Assembly: GCF_019599295.1 (NCBI RefSeq)
Contig: NZ_JAIEWN010000052.1
Span: 5,319 to 37,616 of the forward strand
From: Oscillochloris sp. ZM17-4
Lineage (GTDB): Bacteria > Chloroflexota > Chloroflexia > Chloroflexales > Chloroflexaceae
Length of the DNA stretch: 32,298 nt
Reading direction: 5' to 3'
How positions within the stretch are numbered: position 1 is the stretch's first letter; each line of letters begins with the position of its first letter. Below are positions 23,679 to 31,965 of this stretch, in pieces. Below the pieces are notes generated by a model, which worked only from the letters and a program-made list of their open reading frames with translations, was not told the DNA's origin and searched no databases. A program made the translations under genes and the position numbers.

Positions 23679-24740
23679 CTAGTGCTTTATGGGGTTCAGT
23701 GTTATCGACTGCACAAATACGTCGCCGACATCGGCGAGGTAGCGTAGGCGCAACAGGTGAGTGCCCGGCTGAAGGCTCACAGACATCTCGTAGTTCTGCC
23801 AGGCGGTGCCGAGGGTGATCGTCTCGATATCTGCCGAGTCGATCTGCACCGCGAGCTGTCCGCCGGGCGCGGGGAGGTGGTGGGCGCGCACGACGAGGCT
23901 GTACTCGCCCGCCTGATCGACCTGGAGGAAGGTTCCCGCCTGCCCTGCCCACCAGAAGACGCCCTGCTTCAGGTTCCCGCTTGGAAAGGCGTTGAGTGGC
24001 TTGCCGTAGATTGGGTTGCCCTCTGGCTGCTCCGGCATCCAGATCAACTCGCCGCCATCGAGCGTGAGGCCGACATCAACGGGATGCGTCAGCGCCTCCA
24101 TATGGCTCAGCAGTTCTGCTGGCAGGGAGGCTTTGGCTAGCGCCGCCGCTATTGTCACCTCGACCTGAAGGCTCAGATCATTGGCGGACAGCCCAGCTCG
24201 CAGTGCGCGCTGATACCATGCCATCGCCTCATCATACGAGCCAACGGCGGCGTAGGATCGACCGAGTTGCAAGAGGCGATCAGCCCTTAGCCCCTGCGAT
24301 GTCCAGATCGCATCCGCAGCATCTGTATCGCCTACGACCTCATAGGCTTCGGCAAGAGCTTGCTGGGTTACTAAGTCTTGCGGCTGGAGACGGAAGGCCT
24401 CCTGAAGTACAGACAGAGCCTCTTTATTGTGGCCTGCTGTCAGGTAGGCATCGGCGAGGCGTCTGAGGATCGTTAGGTCATCGGGATGATATCGGCGTGA
24501 TTGCTCAAATATAACGATTGCGTGATCAGCCTGCGCGGAGTAGCCCGATGATGCAGCTTGGATCGATGCCTCAGCCTCGCTGATCCGCAGCTGCCCGACA
24601 CTCACAAAATACGTCAGAGCAAATGCGAGGACAAGGAATGTCCCAAGACTTACCTGTGTCGATATCCGAGACCAGTGAGGCGTTTCAATAGTTGTCCTGG
24701 AATCTACAACAGTTTTTTTGGTAGCGTGCAGTATATCCAT
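23679..24740 (-). CDS. Membrane-anchored TPR protein with beta-rich C-terminal domain
   Basis: A 353-residue protein. One membrane helix at about residues 32-50 is followed by tetratricopeptide-like repeats from about 65 to 190 (YHPDDLTILRRLADAYLTAG, LQPQDLVTQQALAEAYEVVG, LLQLGRSYAAVGSYDEAMAW). The C-terminal 120 residues read as beta strands with a pattern like secreted carbohydrate-binding modules (AGEYSLVVRAHHLPAPGG, LQPGTHLLRLRYLADVGDVFV). The topology suggests an extracytoplasmic scaffold. It is the first gene of the exopolysaccharide block, 13 bases before the aminotransferase. The start is uncertain: ATG at 24740 or at 24788, both without a strong ribosome site. Confidence 0.78.
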   Translation of the reverse strand: MDILHATKKTVVDSRTTIETPHWSRISTQVSLGTFLVLAFALTYFVSVGQLRISEAEASIQAASSGYSAQADHAIVIFEQSRRYHPDDLTILRRLADAYLTAGHNKEALSVLQEAFRLQPQDLVTQQALAEAYEVVGDTDAADAIWTSQGLRADRLLQLGRSYAAVGSYDEAMAWYQRALRAGLSANDLSLQVEVTIAAALAKASLPAELLSHMEALTHPVDVGLTLDGGELIWMPEQPEGNPIYGKPLNAFPSGNLKQGVFWWAGQAGTFLQVDQAGEYSLVVRAHHLPAPGGQLAVQIDSADIETITLGTAWQNYEMSVSLQPGTHLLRLRYLADVGDVFVQSITLNPIKH

Positions 24741-24814
24741 AGACCCACAGCGGCATTTCGGATACAGGACATGGCCCGACAATACCATAAATTTTTCTAG
24801 CTGCGTGCAAACCC

Positions 24815-24823
24815 ATTATAACA
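24815..24823 (-). promoter_or_regulatory. Extended -10 promoter of the exopolysaccharide block
   Basis: On the minus strand the sequence reads TGT-TATAAT, a perfect -10 with the TG extension. No good -35 lies 17 bases upstream, which is normal for extended -10 promoters. Transcription would begin near 24808, 20 or 68 bases before the two candidate starts of the TPR gene, and could drive the long run of closely packed genes after it. Confidence 0.6.
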
Positions 24824-25092
24824 CACCGATCAGGCCGTACGATGGGTGGTACGATCCTTCCCCAGTAAGGGGTTTAGGGGCGGACAGAACGTTCGGGCGG
24901 CGAGACAATTCATGGTGTGGCGTATGTTCGCGCACCCCCAAGCCCGCCCGGCAGATCGGCGAAGGCACCACAGCCATCCTCCGTGAAAAACCGCAACCAC
25001 CCTGTAGGGGAGATTGTTTGAGCGAAGGGCGCTCATGGAGCATTTGACGACAGCATCCTCAAGCCGCGGGCTCGCGGTGTGCGAAGCCGCAC

Positions 25093-25335
25093 TCCAGCGG
25101 CTCGCCGTATGCTGGAGAACTGAGCCGGGGCACCCGCCGTTCCACCGCCGAGCGCGTGATGGAGGCTTTCGACAACCTGACGCTGACCATGGTCACGCTG
25201 CCCACCCAGATCATCTGCCAGCTGCCCCCGCTGTCGAGCTTCCAGCAGCGGCTGCTGGCGCTGACTGGATGCCGCTGCTATATGTGTCTAGCTGCGCATT
25301 CGTCCAAACCATCTAGAGAAGTAAGCAAACGATAA
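25093..25335 (+). pseudogene. Transposase C-terminal remnant
   Basis: One frame ending in TAA at 25333-25335 reads SRGTRRSTAERVMEAFDNLT, then LTMVTLPTQIICQLPPLSSF, then QQRLLALTG before a short tail. This style resembles the end of a transposase, but no start, catalytic core or terminal repeat is visible. The 5' limit is approximate. The stretch before it (24830-25092) has no open gene on either strand that I trust and includes short inverted repeats; it may be more of the same dead element. Confidence 0.4.
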
Positions 25336-25432
25336 GAATAAGATTTCTTAACCAGAATTTATATTGCCATCTCCGATTCTATATGCTACTCTAGGGGCGA
25401 AGGACTACAACCACCCCCAATAGTCATAGTCG

Positions 25433-25549
25433 TATAGCAATCCTACGCCAGTTATGAAACCTGTCAGGTGCGGCCAGCAGTGAAATGTCGCATCCTGATG
25501 CATCAGGGGCCGCTCCTGACAGGTTTACGACCCCGATAGGATTGCTATA
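25433..25549. mobile_element. 117-bp MITE-like inverted-repeat element
   Basis: The ends are exact 12-base inverted repeats, 25433-25444 (TATAGCAATCCT) and 25538-25549. Inside, 25457-25468 and 25515-25526 are a second exact 12-base pair (AAACCTGTCAGG), 25470-25475 and 25508-25513 a third (GCGGCC), and the centre holds the palindrome CCTGATGCATCAGG (25494-25507). The outer TA on each side would fit a TA target duplication. It has no coding capacity, so it would depend on a transposase elsewhere. Confidence 0.7.
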
Positions 25550-25728
25550 GCCATGTTTACTTTATTAGGCACAAAGCGGAAAGGATATCAATCCATATCT
25601 AAAAATGTAGGAAGATTCATATTTAGTGTGTTGCGTATTACCAGTGGTGGAGTAAAGCAGCATACGTATGGATCTGTGGCTTGACATGTTGGATAGATCA
25701 AAAGTTCGGCGATCTTAGGGGGGAAATC
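25550..25728. other. AT-rich leader upstream of the serine protease
   Basis: This 179-base stretch before the protease is more AT-rich than its surroundings and holds no gene. TTGACA occurs at 25681-25686, but no -10 box follows at the right distance, so I do not call a promoter. An AGGGGGG ribosome site ends it just before the ATG at 25729. The bases 25336-25432 are likewise AT-rich and empty. Confidence 0.5.
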
Positions 25729-26904
25729 ATGAAGACCCACGGTAGGATTCTGGTTCTCATCGGCATGTTCGTTGGCCTCATGGCGCTTTTCGTCGTAAGC
25801 ATGCCCACTGCGTTCATGCGGACAGCATCACCGCAGGACAGTAGCACCGTACATCTGCCCATGGTGATGAATGGCTCGGCGTTTAATACAGCCGCTGCCA
25901 ACAAGACCATGACGCACGATATGACCGTCGGAGAGATGGGCGGTGATGCTTTCTGGACTCAGGCGCGGCGTGATGCGGCTATCTCGATGGACACCCTAGA
26001 GGTGAGCGACCAGAAGATGTCCGATGTCGAGGCGGCGCTGGCGGCAGAGGCCACCAATGCAGGCTCGCTCATCATGGAGTCCGGCGCAACTGGCGATGAG
26101 AATCTGACCGCGCTCGCCCATCAGATGTATGCTGATCAGTGGACTGCTAGCCCGGCACCCGCCGAAGGTCAGGCGACGCTCGAGGGTTATAACTATCCGC
26201 CACCCTATTCGCGCTACCTGGTCAATGGGTATGCTGAGTCCTGGACCCAGTACCCGTATCGCACGATTGGCCGAATCTTCTTTACCATCCCGAACACCGC
26301 TGGCACCTATGCCTGCACGGCTTCAGTGCAGGGAGGGCGCTCGCTGTGGACTGCCGGGCATTGTGTGTATACTGCCGGCAAGGGCTGGCATACCAACGTG
26401 ACCTTCTACCCGGCCTACCGCTATGGCTATACGCCCTATGGCTCATTCAGTGCATTCTCCCTGTCCTCGCTAGTCGGGTGGACGACATACGGCAATCCTG
26501 CCTATGATATTGGTGTCGTCTCGGTGTCGGACAAGAGCGGCTACAAAGTGAGCCAGTGGCTGGGTTGGCTGGGCTCGATGTGGAACAGCACCTCGACACG
26601 GCACTTCCACACGTTTGGCTACCCAGGCAATATCTATAGCGGCGAGTTTCTGATCGCCTGTACAGCCTCGACTTCTCGGCTCGACACGAGCTTTAGCCCT
26701 GCCACAGTGGGCATCGGCTGTGATATGGGCGGCGGAAGCAGCGGTGGCCCCTGGATCATCGGCTTCCAGCCCTATGCTAGTGGGTCAATGAACTACGTGA
26801 ACGGCGTGACTAGCTACGGATACACCAGCCGGCCAAAGGAGCTATTCTCGCCCTACTTTGGCGCGGGTGCCTACGAGCTATACAACCTGGGCCTCTCGAA
26901 GTAG
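25729..26904 (+). CDS. Secreted trypsin-like (V8-type) serine protease
   Basis: A 391-residue extracellular protease. Residues 1-30 form a signal sequence or signal anchor (MKTHGRILVLIGMFVGLMAL). A 150-residue propeptide-like region follows, then the chymotrypsin-fold domain with its triad visible: His211 in WTAGHC, Asp260 in AYDIGVV and Ser338 in GGGSSGGPW. Cys197/Cys212 and Cys311/Cys331 could form disulfides. The short segment VHLPMVMN after the signal resembles a motif I associate with secreted Chloroflexota proteins. The ATG at 25729 follows AGGGGGG. It is a single gene with its own terminator; a glutamyl-endopeptidase-like specificity is a guess. Confidence 0.9.
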   Translation: MKTHGRILVLIGMFVGLMALFVVSMPTAFMRTASPQDSSTVHLPMVMNGSAFNTAAANKTMTHDMTVGEMGGDAFWTQARRDAAISMDTLEVSDQKMSDVEAALAAEATNAGSLIMESGATGDENLTALAHQMYADQWTASPAPAEGQATLEGYNYPPPYSRYLVNGYAESWTQYPYRTIGRIFFTIPNTAGTYACTASVQGGRSLWTAGHCVYTAGKGWHTNVTFYPAYRYGYTPYGSFSAFSLSSLVGWTTYGNPAYDIGVVSVSDKSGYKVSQWLGWLGSMWNSTSTRHFHTFGYPGNIYSGEFLIACTASTSRLDTSFSPATVGIGCDMGGGSSGGPWIIGFQPYASGSMNYVNGVTSYGYTSRPKELFSPYFGAGAYELYNLGLSK

Positions 26905-26934
26905 CCACAGGCGCAATAGCGGATAGGGTAGATC

Positions 26935-26986
26935 AGAGATGCGCCGGGGCCGTGAGCGTAAACGCTCACGGCCCCGGCGCATCTCT
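26935..26986. terminator. Strong bidirectional hairpin terminator
   Basis: Positions 26935-26958 and 26963-26986 are exact reverse complements (24 bp) around a 4-base loop, followed by TTTT on the plus strand. It starts 30 bases after the protease stop and ends 15 bases before the convergent lipoprotein gene, so it probably ends both transcripts. Confidence 0.9.
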
Positions 26987-27001
26987 TTTAGCCCAGGCGC
27001 T

Positions 27002-27661
27002 CTACTGCGTGAAGCTGAGACGATCCAGCATCTGGCTGCCAATATCGTCGTAGGGCACAAGTTGGTAGATGCGGCCCTGGCTGGCAAGGTAGAAGGCGCA
27101 TCGCGGGGCGATCATCTGCATAGAGCACGCCTGCACTCCGCTGGCATTGGCGAGGCTGAATAGCGCATACTCCGCACCCGGCGGCTCGTCGGGGCGGTAT
27201 GTTGTGGCCCAGTCGGCAGGGGCGAGCTGGTCGGGGTTATCGAAGACACGGATGACCATCGTGGGCAGCATCAGCTCGGCTGACCCCTGGGATCGGGCAA
27301 ATGTGATCTCGGCGCGCTGCGGCGCGGCGAGCCCCGCAGCGTCAGCCAGGGTTGGGCTGAGGATAGTCGGGTGTTCGATGCGAAAGCCCCACTGCTGGCT
27401 GCTGTAGCTCTGCCAGGTAAATTCGCTGGCTGTACCGAGCGGAGGCGGCGTGATGCTGTCCGGGAGAAGGGGTGTGCCAGAGTCGCTCACACCTCCCGGC
27501 GCTGCGCCTGGATAGGGATTCTCGATAGGCGGCATAGGTGTGTCACTATCTGAGCTGACGACCGTATCGTTGGGGGTGCTGCTCTGGTGCTGGCTACAGC
27601 CGAATAGCAGCGCGGCTCCAAGCAATCCGACCAATGCCAGAGCGATGCGAATCAGGTACAT
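27002..27661 (-). CDS. Lipoprotein of unknown function
   Basis: A 219-residue protein with a lipoprotein signal peptide: hydrophobic residues 1-20 end in LLFGC with the lipidated cysteine at 22. A serine/threonine/proline-rich linker (about 24-78) precedes a soluble domain of about 140 residues that begins with a WQSYSSQQWGFRIEHP motif, reminiscent of small beta-rich lipoprotein domains. I do not recognise the family. The ATG at 27661 has a near-perfect AAGGAGG site. It lies 57 bases after the GT-C/TPR gene and is probably cotranscribed with it. Confidence 0.8.
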   Translation of the reverse strand: MYLIRIALALVGLLGAALLFGCSQHQSSTPNDTVVSSDSDTPMPPIENPYPGAAPGGVSDSGTPLLPDSITPPPLGTASEFTWQSYSSQQWGFRIEHPTILSPTLADAAGLAAPQRAEITFARSQGSAELMLPTMVIRVFDNPDQLAPADWATTYRPDEPPGAEYALFSLANASGVQACSMQMIAPRCAFYLASQGRIYQLVPYDDIGSQMLDRLSFTQ

Positions 27662-27718
27662 GTGTGCCTCCTTTGCCAGTATGGTCTCTGGAAGTTCATC
27701 AGCGGCATCCCGCGCCTA

Positions 27719-29800
27719 TCAGGGGGCTGCGGCCGGATCACTGAGCAACTGCTCTGCCTGGGCGGCGGCGGGCGTATTGGGGAAGCGCTCGCGTACCTCG
27801 CTGAGCAGCGGGGTCGCGCGGTCGGTCGCGCCCGCATTAAGATACATCTGGGCTTCGATCAGAAGCATATCCGGGTTGTCCTGGATCGTAAATGCCATGT
27901 GGTAGGCGTTCGCCGCGCTCACCCACTGCTCCTGACAGCGGTAGGCGCTGCCAAGAAAGTTATTTGCCCAGTAGTTATCGTTGAGGCGTGGGCTACCCTC
28001 GAGCACTGACACCGCGTCATCGCAGCGCTTCTGCTGAAGGTACATGTACCCCAGCGTATTAATGGCATCCTGATCGCGTAGGTTGTAGCCGCGGGCCCGC
28101 TCCACATATCCTACTCCGGCAGCCTGCTCCCCAGTGTCAAACAAGACGCGACCTGCTTTTGTGAGCAGCATGCCCGCCTCGTTTCCTGTAAGCGGCTGTA
28201 CCTTAGACTCGAACTGCCCGATGAGATCCCTGGCGCTCTGTGCCGCGATTTGGGGCTGGTCACGCGCGAGCGCGTAGAGCATATTCGACTGGGCTGCCAG
28301 GCTAAGCGGAAGATTGATCTGCTCGACCTCTTTCCACAACGAATCCACAGTCGCACTCCCCATATAGTACAGGTGGAATCGGCCCAGCGCTCCACTTACC
28401 TCGACCTTCTGCCACCCTTCCGGTGGCGAAACTGCGGCACTGGGCTCGGCGACAAGCCAGATGCGCTGCGGTGCCGGGCCTGTGGCGGCAAGCGAGCTCA
28501 GCGTGGCGCGCGGGACGATATACTGTTTCAGGCTCGGCTCGTAGTAGAGCAGGTATGTATTTAGCGGATCGGGGTCAAGGGCGAGGATCGTGTCGCTATG
28601 TGTGAGCGCGCCGCGCAGAAAGAGGGCGGTATCGCGCCAGTTTGCCTTGGGATACGCGTAGTATGCCTGTATCTGTGGGGTGAGCAGACCGCCAATGATG
28701 ATAGCGATGATTGCCGCCGCACCGTTGGCTATGGCCGGGCGGCGCAGCAGCGCTGTGGCACCATAGACGATCCCTACGGCTACCAGCAAAATATAAAAGG
28801 GGACGGTGAAGAGGATTTGCCGCGGGGTGTAGAAGTAGGAGAAGGTGCTGTCGAGGGCGAGCGTTCCGGCGACCGCCACTGCCGGAATGAGGGTGAGGAC
28901 AATTACCCAGGGCTGTCGGCGCGCGAGCCCGAGGCCGAGCCCCACAAGGGCGAGGGCAGGAAAGACTCCATACCCGATCAGGTGGTTGGGCCAGTACAGT
29001 CCGCTGAGCGGCGCGGCAAAGATATCTGTGGCACTAGGGAATGTGAAGGTGAAGGGCGAAGGCCGACCGCCTCCGCTGAGCATATACCAGGCCCCGATCG
29101 CACCAATGGCGCAGGCCACCGACGCGGCGAACGGGATCAAGAAGCGGAGATCTGGCCTGAGTCGAAACAGTGCCATCCGATCGGTGCGGGTGCCTCCGGC
29201 GATCAGTAGGGCGAAGATTCCAAGCACAAGGATCACGAACACCGTGTAATAGTGGGTCAGTGCCGAGAGTATCAGCACTGTCGCGAAACCCATCCAGCTC
29301 ACCCATGTGCCACGTTCCAAGGCCCGGGCGAACATCAGGACGCTGATTATCGAGAGCAAGGTGAACAGGCTGTAGAAGCGAATCTCCTGCGAGTATTCGA
29401 TGTGGGTGGGCGACACGGCGAGCAGAAAGGCCGCGCACAGCCCGATCACCGGCGACCCGAGCACCGAGCTGCCGATACGATAGATGAAGTAGATCGCCAG
29501 CACGCCCCAGATCATCGCTGGCATGCGCAGCCCGAAGTCAGTTTTGTCCAGCATCGCCATCAGGCTCGTTACCACGTAATCGAGCGGTGCTGCGGCGACG
29601 TGGGTCATCGCGCCTTTGATCGCGGCGATTGGCCCGATGCGGGCATACCAGACCTGTCCAATCTCATCTACCCAGAGGCTCTTCAGCCCAAGCTCATTGA
29701 TGCGCAGCAGCGTCCCCAGCGCGATTATGGATATCAGCAGGATAGAGCGTATGTCGCGCGGGGATGTGTTCGGCTCGGGGGGGATTGTTGGCTGTTGCAT
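27719..29800 (-). CDS. GT39-like GT-C membrane protein fused to C-terminal TPR domain
   Basis: A 693-residue protein. The first 390 residues are polytopic (about ten or more helices) and belong to the dolichyl-phosphate-mannosyltransferase-like GT-C group: the first outer loop has SLWVDEIGQVW with an acidic pair at 45-46, and SPTHIEYSQEIRFYSLF is a typical second motif. From about 470 on, the protein is soluble and contains TPR-like repeats (INTLGYMYLQQKRCDDAVSV, NFLGSAYRCQEQWVSAANAY). It may glycosylate lipids or proteins outside the cytoplasm, with the TPR part recruiting a partner. ATG at 29800 is preferred; a GTG six codons upstream is possible. Confidence 0.82.
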   Translation of the reverse strand: MQQPTIPPEPNTSPRDIRSILLISIIALGTLLRINELGLKSLWVDEIGQVWYARIGPIAAIKGAMTHVAAAPLDYVVTSLMAMLDKTDFGLRMPAMIWGVLAIYFIYRIGSSVLGSPVIGLCAAFLLAVSPTHIEYSQEIRFYSLFTLLSIISVLMFARALERGTWVSWMGFATVLILSALTHYYTVFVILVLGIFALLIAGGTRTDRMALFRLRPDLRFLIPFAASVACAIGAIGAWYMLSGGGRPSPFTFTFPSATDIFAAPLSGLYWPNHLIGYGVFPALALVGLGLGLARRQPWVIVLTLIPAVAVAGTLALDSTFSYFYTPRQILFTVPFYILLVAVGIVYGATALLRRPAIANGAAAIIAIIIGGLLTPQIQAYYAYPKANWRDTALFLRGALTHSDTILALDPDPLNTYLLYYEPSLKQYIVPRATLSSLAATGPAPQRIWLVAEPSAAVSPPEGWQKVEVSGALGRFHLYYMGSATVDSLWKEVEQINLPLSLAAQSNMLYALARDQPQIAAQSARDLIGQFESKVQPLTGNEAGMLLTKAGRVLFDTGEQAAGVGYVERARGYNLRDQDAINTLGYMYLQQKRCDDAVSVLEGSPRLNDNYWANNFLGSAYRCQEQWVSAANAYHMAFTIQDNPDMLLIEAQMYLNAGATDRATPLLSEVRERFPNTPAAAQAEQLLSDPAAAP

Positions 29801-29889
29801 AGTGATTTTCAGCACCACGGGCGCTCATTGCACGCAGGTGATGCCACTTAATAATCTGGCACCTTGCACGCTGGTCGGGGGACCGCCGT

Positions 29890-29918
29890 ATTATAGTGAT
29901 AGGTCGATGTTGGCGCAA
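29890..29918 (-). promoter_or_regulatory. Sigma-70-type promoter of the GT-C/TPR gene
   Basis: On the minus strand, TTGCGC (29918-29913), a 17-base spacer and a perfect TATAAT (29895-29890) lie between the glycoside hydrolase stop and the GT-C/TPR start. The predicted start is near 29883, with a leader of about 80 bases. The -35 matches consensus in only three bases. Confidence 0.65.
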
Positions 29919-29928
29919 TCGCGCCGGG

Positions 29929-31884
29929 TCAACTGTCGGCCATCTCCACGATCTGCGGCTCAGACCCGACGCGCAGGCGTGCGCCGGCGGGCGCGCTCGC
30001 GCCGTCCAGCGTGTAGACTGTCCGCGCCCCGGCGGGGAGCGGGATCTCCACGTCGCTGCCATCGTTCGTCCAGCAGATCGTGTAGCTGCGGTCGCCCTTG
30101 CGGAAGCTGTGCCGCTCGACGCCGCCCGCGACCTCGCCGGAGACATATGTGGCGCCGCCGAGCAGCCTGGAGAGGAACGCGAGGGTCTGGAATGCCGGCC
30201 GCGGCTGCTGCGCGGCGTCGAGCAGGCCGCCCTCCTGCCAACCGGGGCCGTTGAGCGTGAACCAGACCGCCCCCTCCAGGCCGCCGGCCGCCGCGCGGGC
30301 GTAGAGCCGCGCCATGTAGTTGGCCTGATCCGCGTAGAACCCGCCCGGCCCGCAGGACGGGTCGCTGCGGTAGCAGAGCAGCCCGCCCTCGTTCATCAGC
30401 ACGGGCTTGTCGACCGCGTAGCGCCGCATCACCTCACGCAGGAGCTGGAGCTTGCCGAGGGTGATGCCGCCGCGGCGCGCCCAGCCAGGGCTCTGGAGAT
30501 CCCAGTCCATCCCCTTCGTGTCCCAGTAGGTGTAGGCGTGGTAGGCCACGACATCGAGGTAGTCGCCGCCGCCGGCCTGGAGGACGCCCTCGAAGAATCG
30601 GCCCGGCAGGCATGGCGCCGCCGCAGGCTCGCCAGGGTCGCAGAAGAGCAGCAGGCCGCCGAGGATCACCTGGGCCTGCGGGTCGGCCGCCTTGATCGCC
30701 GGGTAGGCCGCCTTGAGCATCGCGGCGTACCCCGCCCCGCCATAGTCTGCCCGGCCCGCGTCGCCCCAGCAGCCGAAGGGCGAGCCCCCCGCGACCAGGT
30801 TCGGGTCGATGTCCGGCTCGTTGCCGAGCTCCCAGCGGTGGACGTTATAGGGCGGCTGGCTGTAGCGGGCGACGACCTCGCCCATGAAGGCGGCGAAGTC
30901 GGGCAGGGCATCGGCCCGGATCGGGCCGCAGGCGCTCCCCGGCACCTGCCTGGCCCATGTGGGCGCACTGCGCACGATCACCGTCGGCGCGGCCCCGGCC
31001 GCGCTGATCGCGGACAGCTCGCCCTCGACGCTGGCGAGGTTCTCCCAGCGCCGCTCGCCCTTCGTCGGCTCGACCTCGGCCCAGAGGATGCCGTTGTAGC
31101 GCACCTGCGTCACGCCGAGCTCGCCGAGGCGGCCGGCGACCCCGGCGACGGCCCCGCGATTAATCTCGACGCCAAAGGACGTGGGTGCTGTTACAGTCCC
31201 AGTATCGGGGCCACGCAGCTCACTGCCCAGCCGCCCCAGGAGCACCCGAAACTCGGCGGGCTTGTCGGGGTGCCACTCGAAGCGGGCGCGCTCGAACCAC
31301 TGGGTGATGACCGGCTCGCCATCGGCCGACGGCTCAAGCTGGGCGGCGGTCAGCGGCAGGCCGAAGAGGGCCAGTGATCGCTGGTAGGCGCTCAGCCCGC
31401 CGATCGTCAGCCCGTGGCGCTCCCAGTAGCTGCGGAACCCCAGCCCGTCGCCCTGGTCGCACACAGTATGTCGCGTCTCGGCGAACCAGAGGCAGCCATC
31501 TATGGGGCCGCCCTCCGCCGGCTCGGCGCTCGGGTCGCGACCAAGCTGGGCCAGCCGCTCGGCGCCCACGCGCCCGAGCTGCACCCGGTAGTCCGGCGGC
31601 GCGTCGGGGTGCGCCTCCAGCCGGTTGCGCTCGGTCCACTGCATAGCGATCTGCGCGGCCCCCGCCTCGGGCGCGCCCAGGGCGCGCGGGCCGAGCGGGT
31701 AGCCAAAGACGGGCAGACCGCCGTTGCCCTGCCAGTAGCTGGCGAACTGCGGCGCGATACACTGCTCAATCCCGGGCACGCCGGGGAAGCAGATCCCGCC
31801 CTGGGCGGCGGGCGCGGCCGCCGCCGGGGAGTAGCAGATCAGAAGGGCACACGTAAGGATGGCGAAGGCCCACGTATTTCGCAT
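29929..31884 (-). CDS. Secreted glycoside hydrolase with two N-terminal repeat modules
   Basis: A 651-residue extracellular protein. A signal peptide (about 1-23) precedes two related modules at about 41-110 and 134-223; each has a SYW core and ends in LGRxGxERL or LGRLGSELR, a repeat I associate with Chloroflexota secreted proteins. A TIM-barrel hydrolase domain follows, with HRWELGNEPDIDPN carrying the probable acid/base Glu356 and VLMNEGG the probable nucleophile Glu499. The pattern fits clan GH-A, closest in style to GH39 or GH5. A small beta domain closes the protein. The substrate is unknown; trimming of self-made exopolysaccharide is a reasonable guess. The start at 31884 has TGGAG upstream. 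Confidence 0.85.
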   Translation of the reverse strand: MRNTWAFAILTCALLICYSPAAAAPAAQGGICFPGVPGIEQCIAPQFASYWQGNGGLPVFGYPLGPRALGAPEAGAAQIAMQWTERNRLEAHPDAPPDYRVQLGRVGAERLAQLGRDPSAEPAEGGPIDGCLWFAETRHTVCDQGDGLGFRSYWERHGLTIGGLSAYQRSLALFGLPLTAAQLEPSADGEPVITQWFERARFEWHPDKPAEFRVLLGRLGSELRGPDTGTVTAPTSFGVEINRGAVAGVAGRLGELGVTQVRYNGILWAEVEPTKGERRWENLASVEGELSAISAAGAAPTVIVRSAPTWARQVPGSACGPIRADALPDFAAFMGEVVARYSQPPYNVHRWELGNEPDIDPNLVAGGSPFGCWGDAGRADYGGAGYAAMLKAAYPAIKAADPQAQVILGGLLLFCDPGEPAAAPCLPGRFFEGVLQAGGGDYLDVVAYHAYTYWDTKGMDWDLQSPGWARRGGITLGKLQLLREVMRRYAVDKPVLMNEGGLLCYRSDPSCGPGGFYADQANYMARLYARAAAGGLEGAVWFTLNGPGWQEGGLLDAAQQPRPAFQTLAFLSRLLGGATYVSGEVAGGVERHSFRKGDRSYTICWTNDGSDVEIPLPAGARTVYTLDGASAPAGARLRVGSEPQIVEMADS

Positions 31885-31965
31885 ATGATGGCTCCAGGAT
31901 GGGGAAGATCCTAGGTGCGGCGCGGGGGATGCGCGAGACTGACCTCAACACTCACCGCTCGCCGC

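Noticed and set aside
24816-25043. 75-codon minus-strand frame in the intergenic region
   Set aside because: No ribosome site, no domain, and it overlaps repeat-like sequence and the extended -10 promoter.
29896-31377. 493-codon plus-strand frame
   Set aside because: Antisense to the glycoside hydrolase, whose signal peptide, modules and catalytic motifs are all visible on the minus strand.
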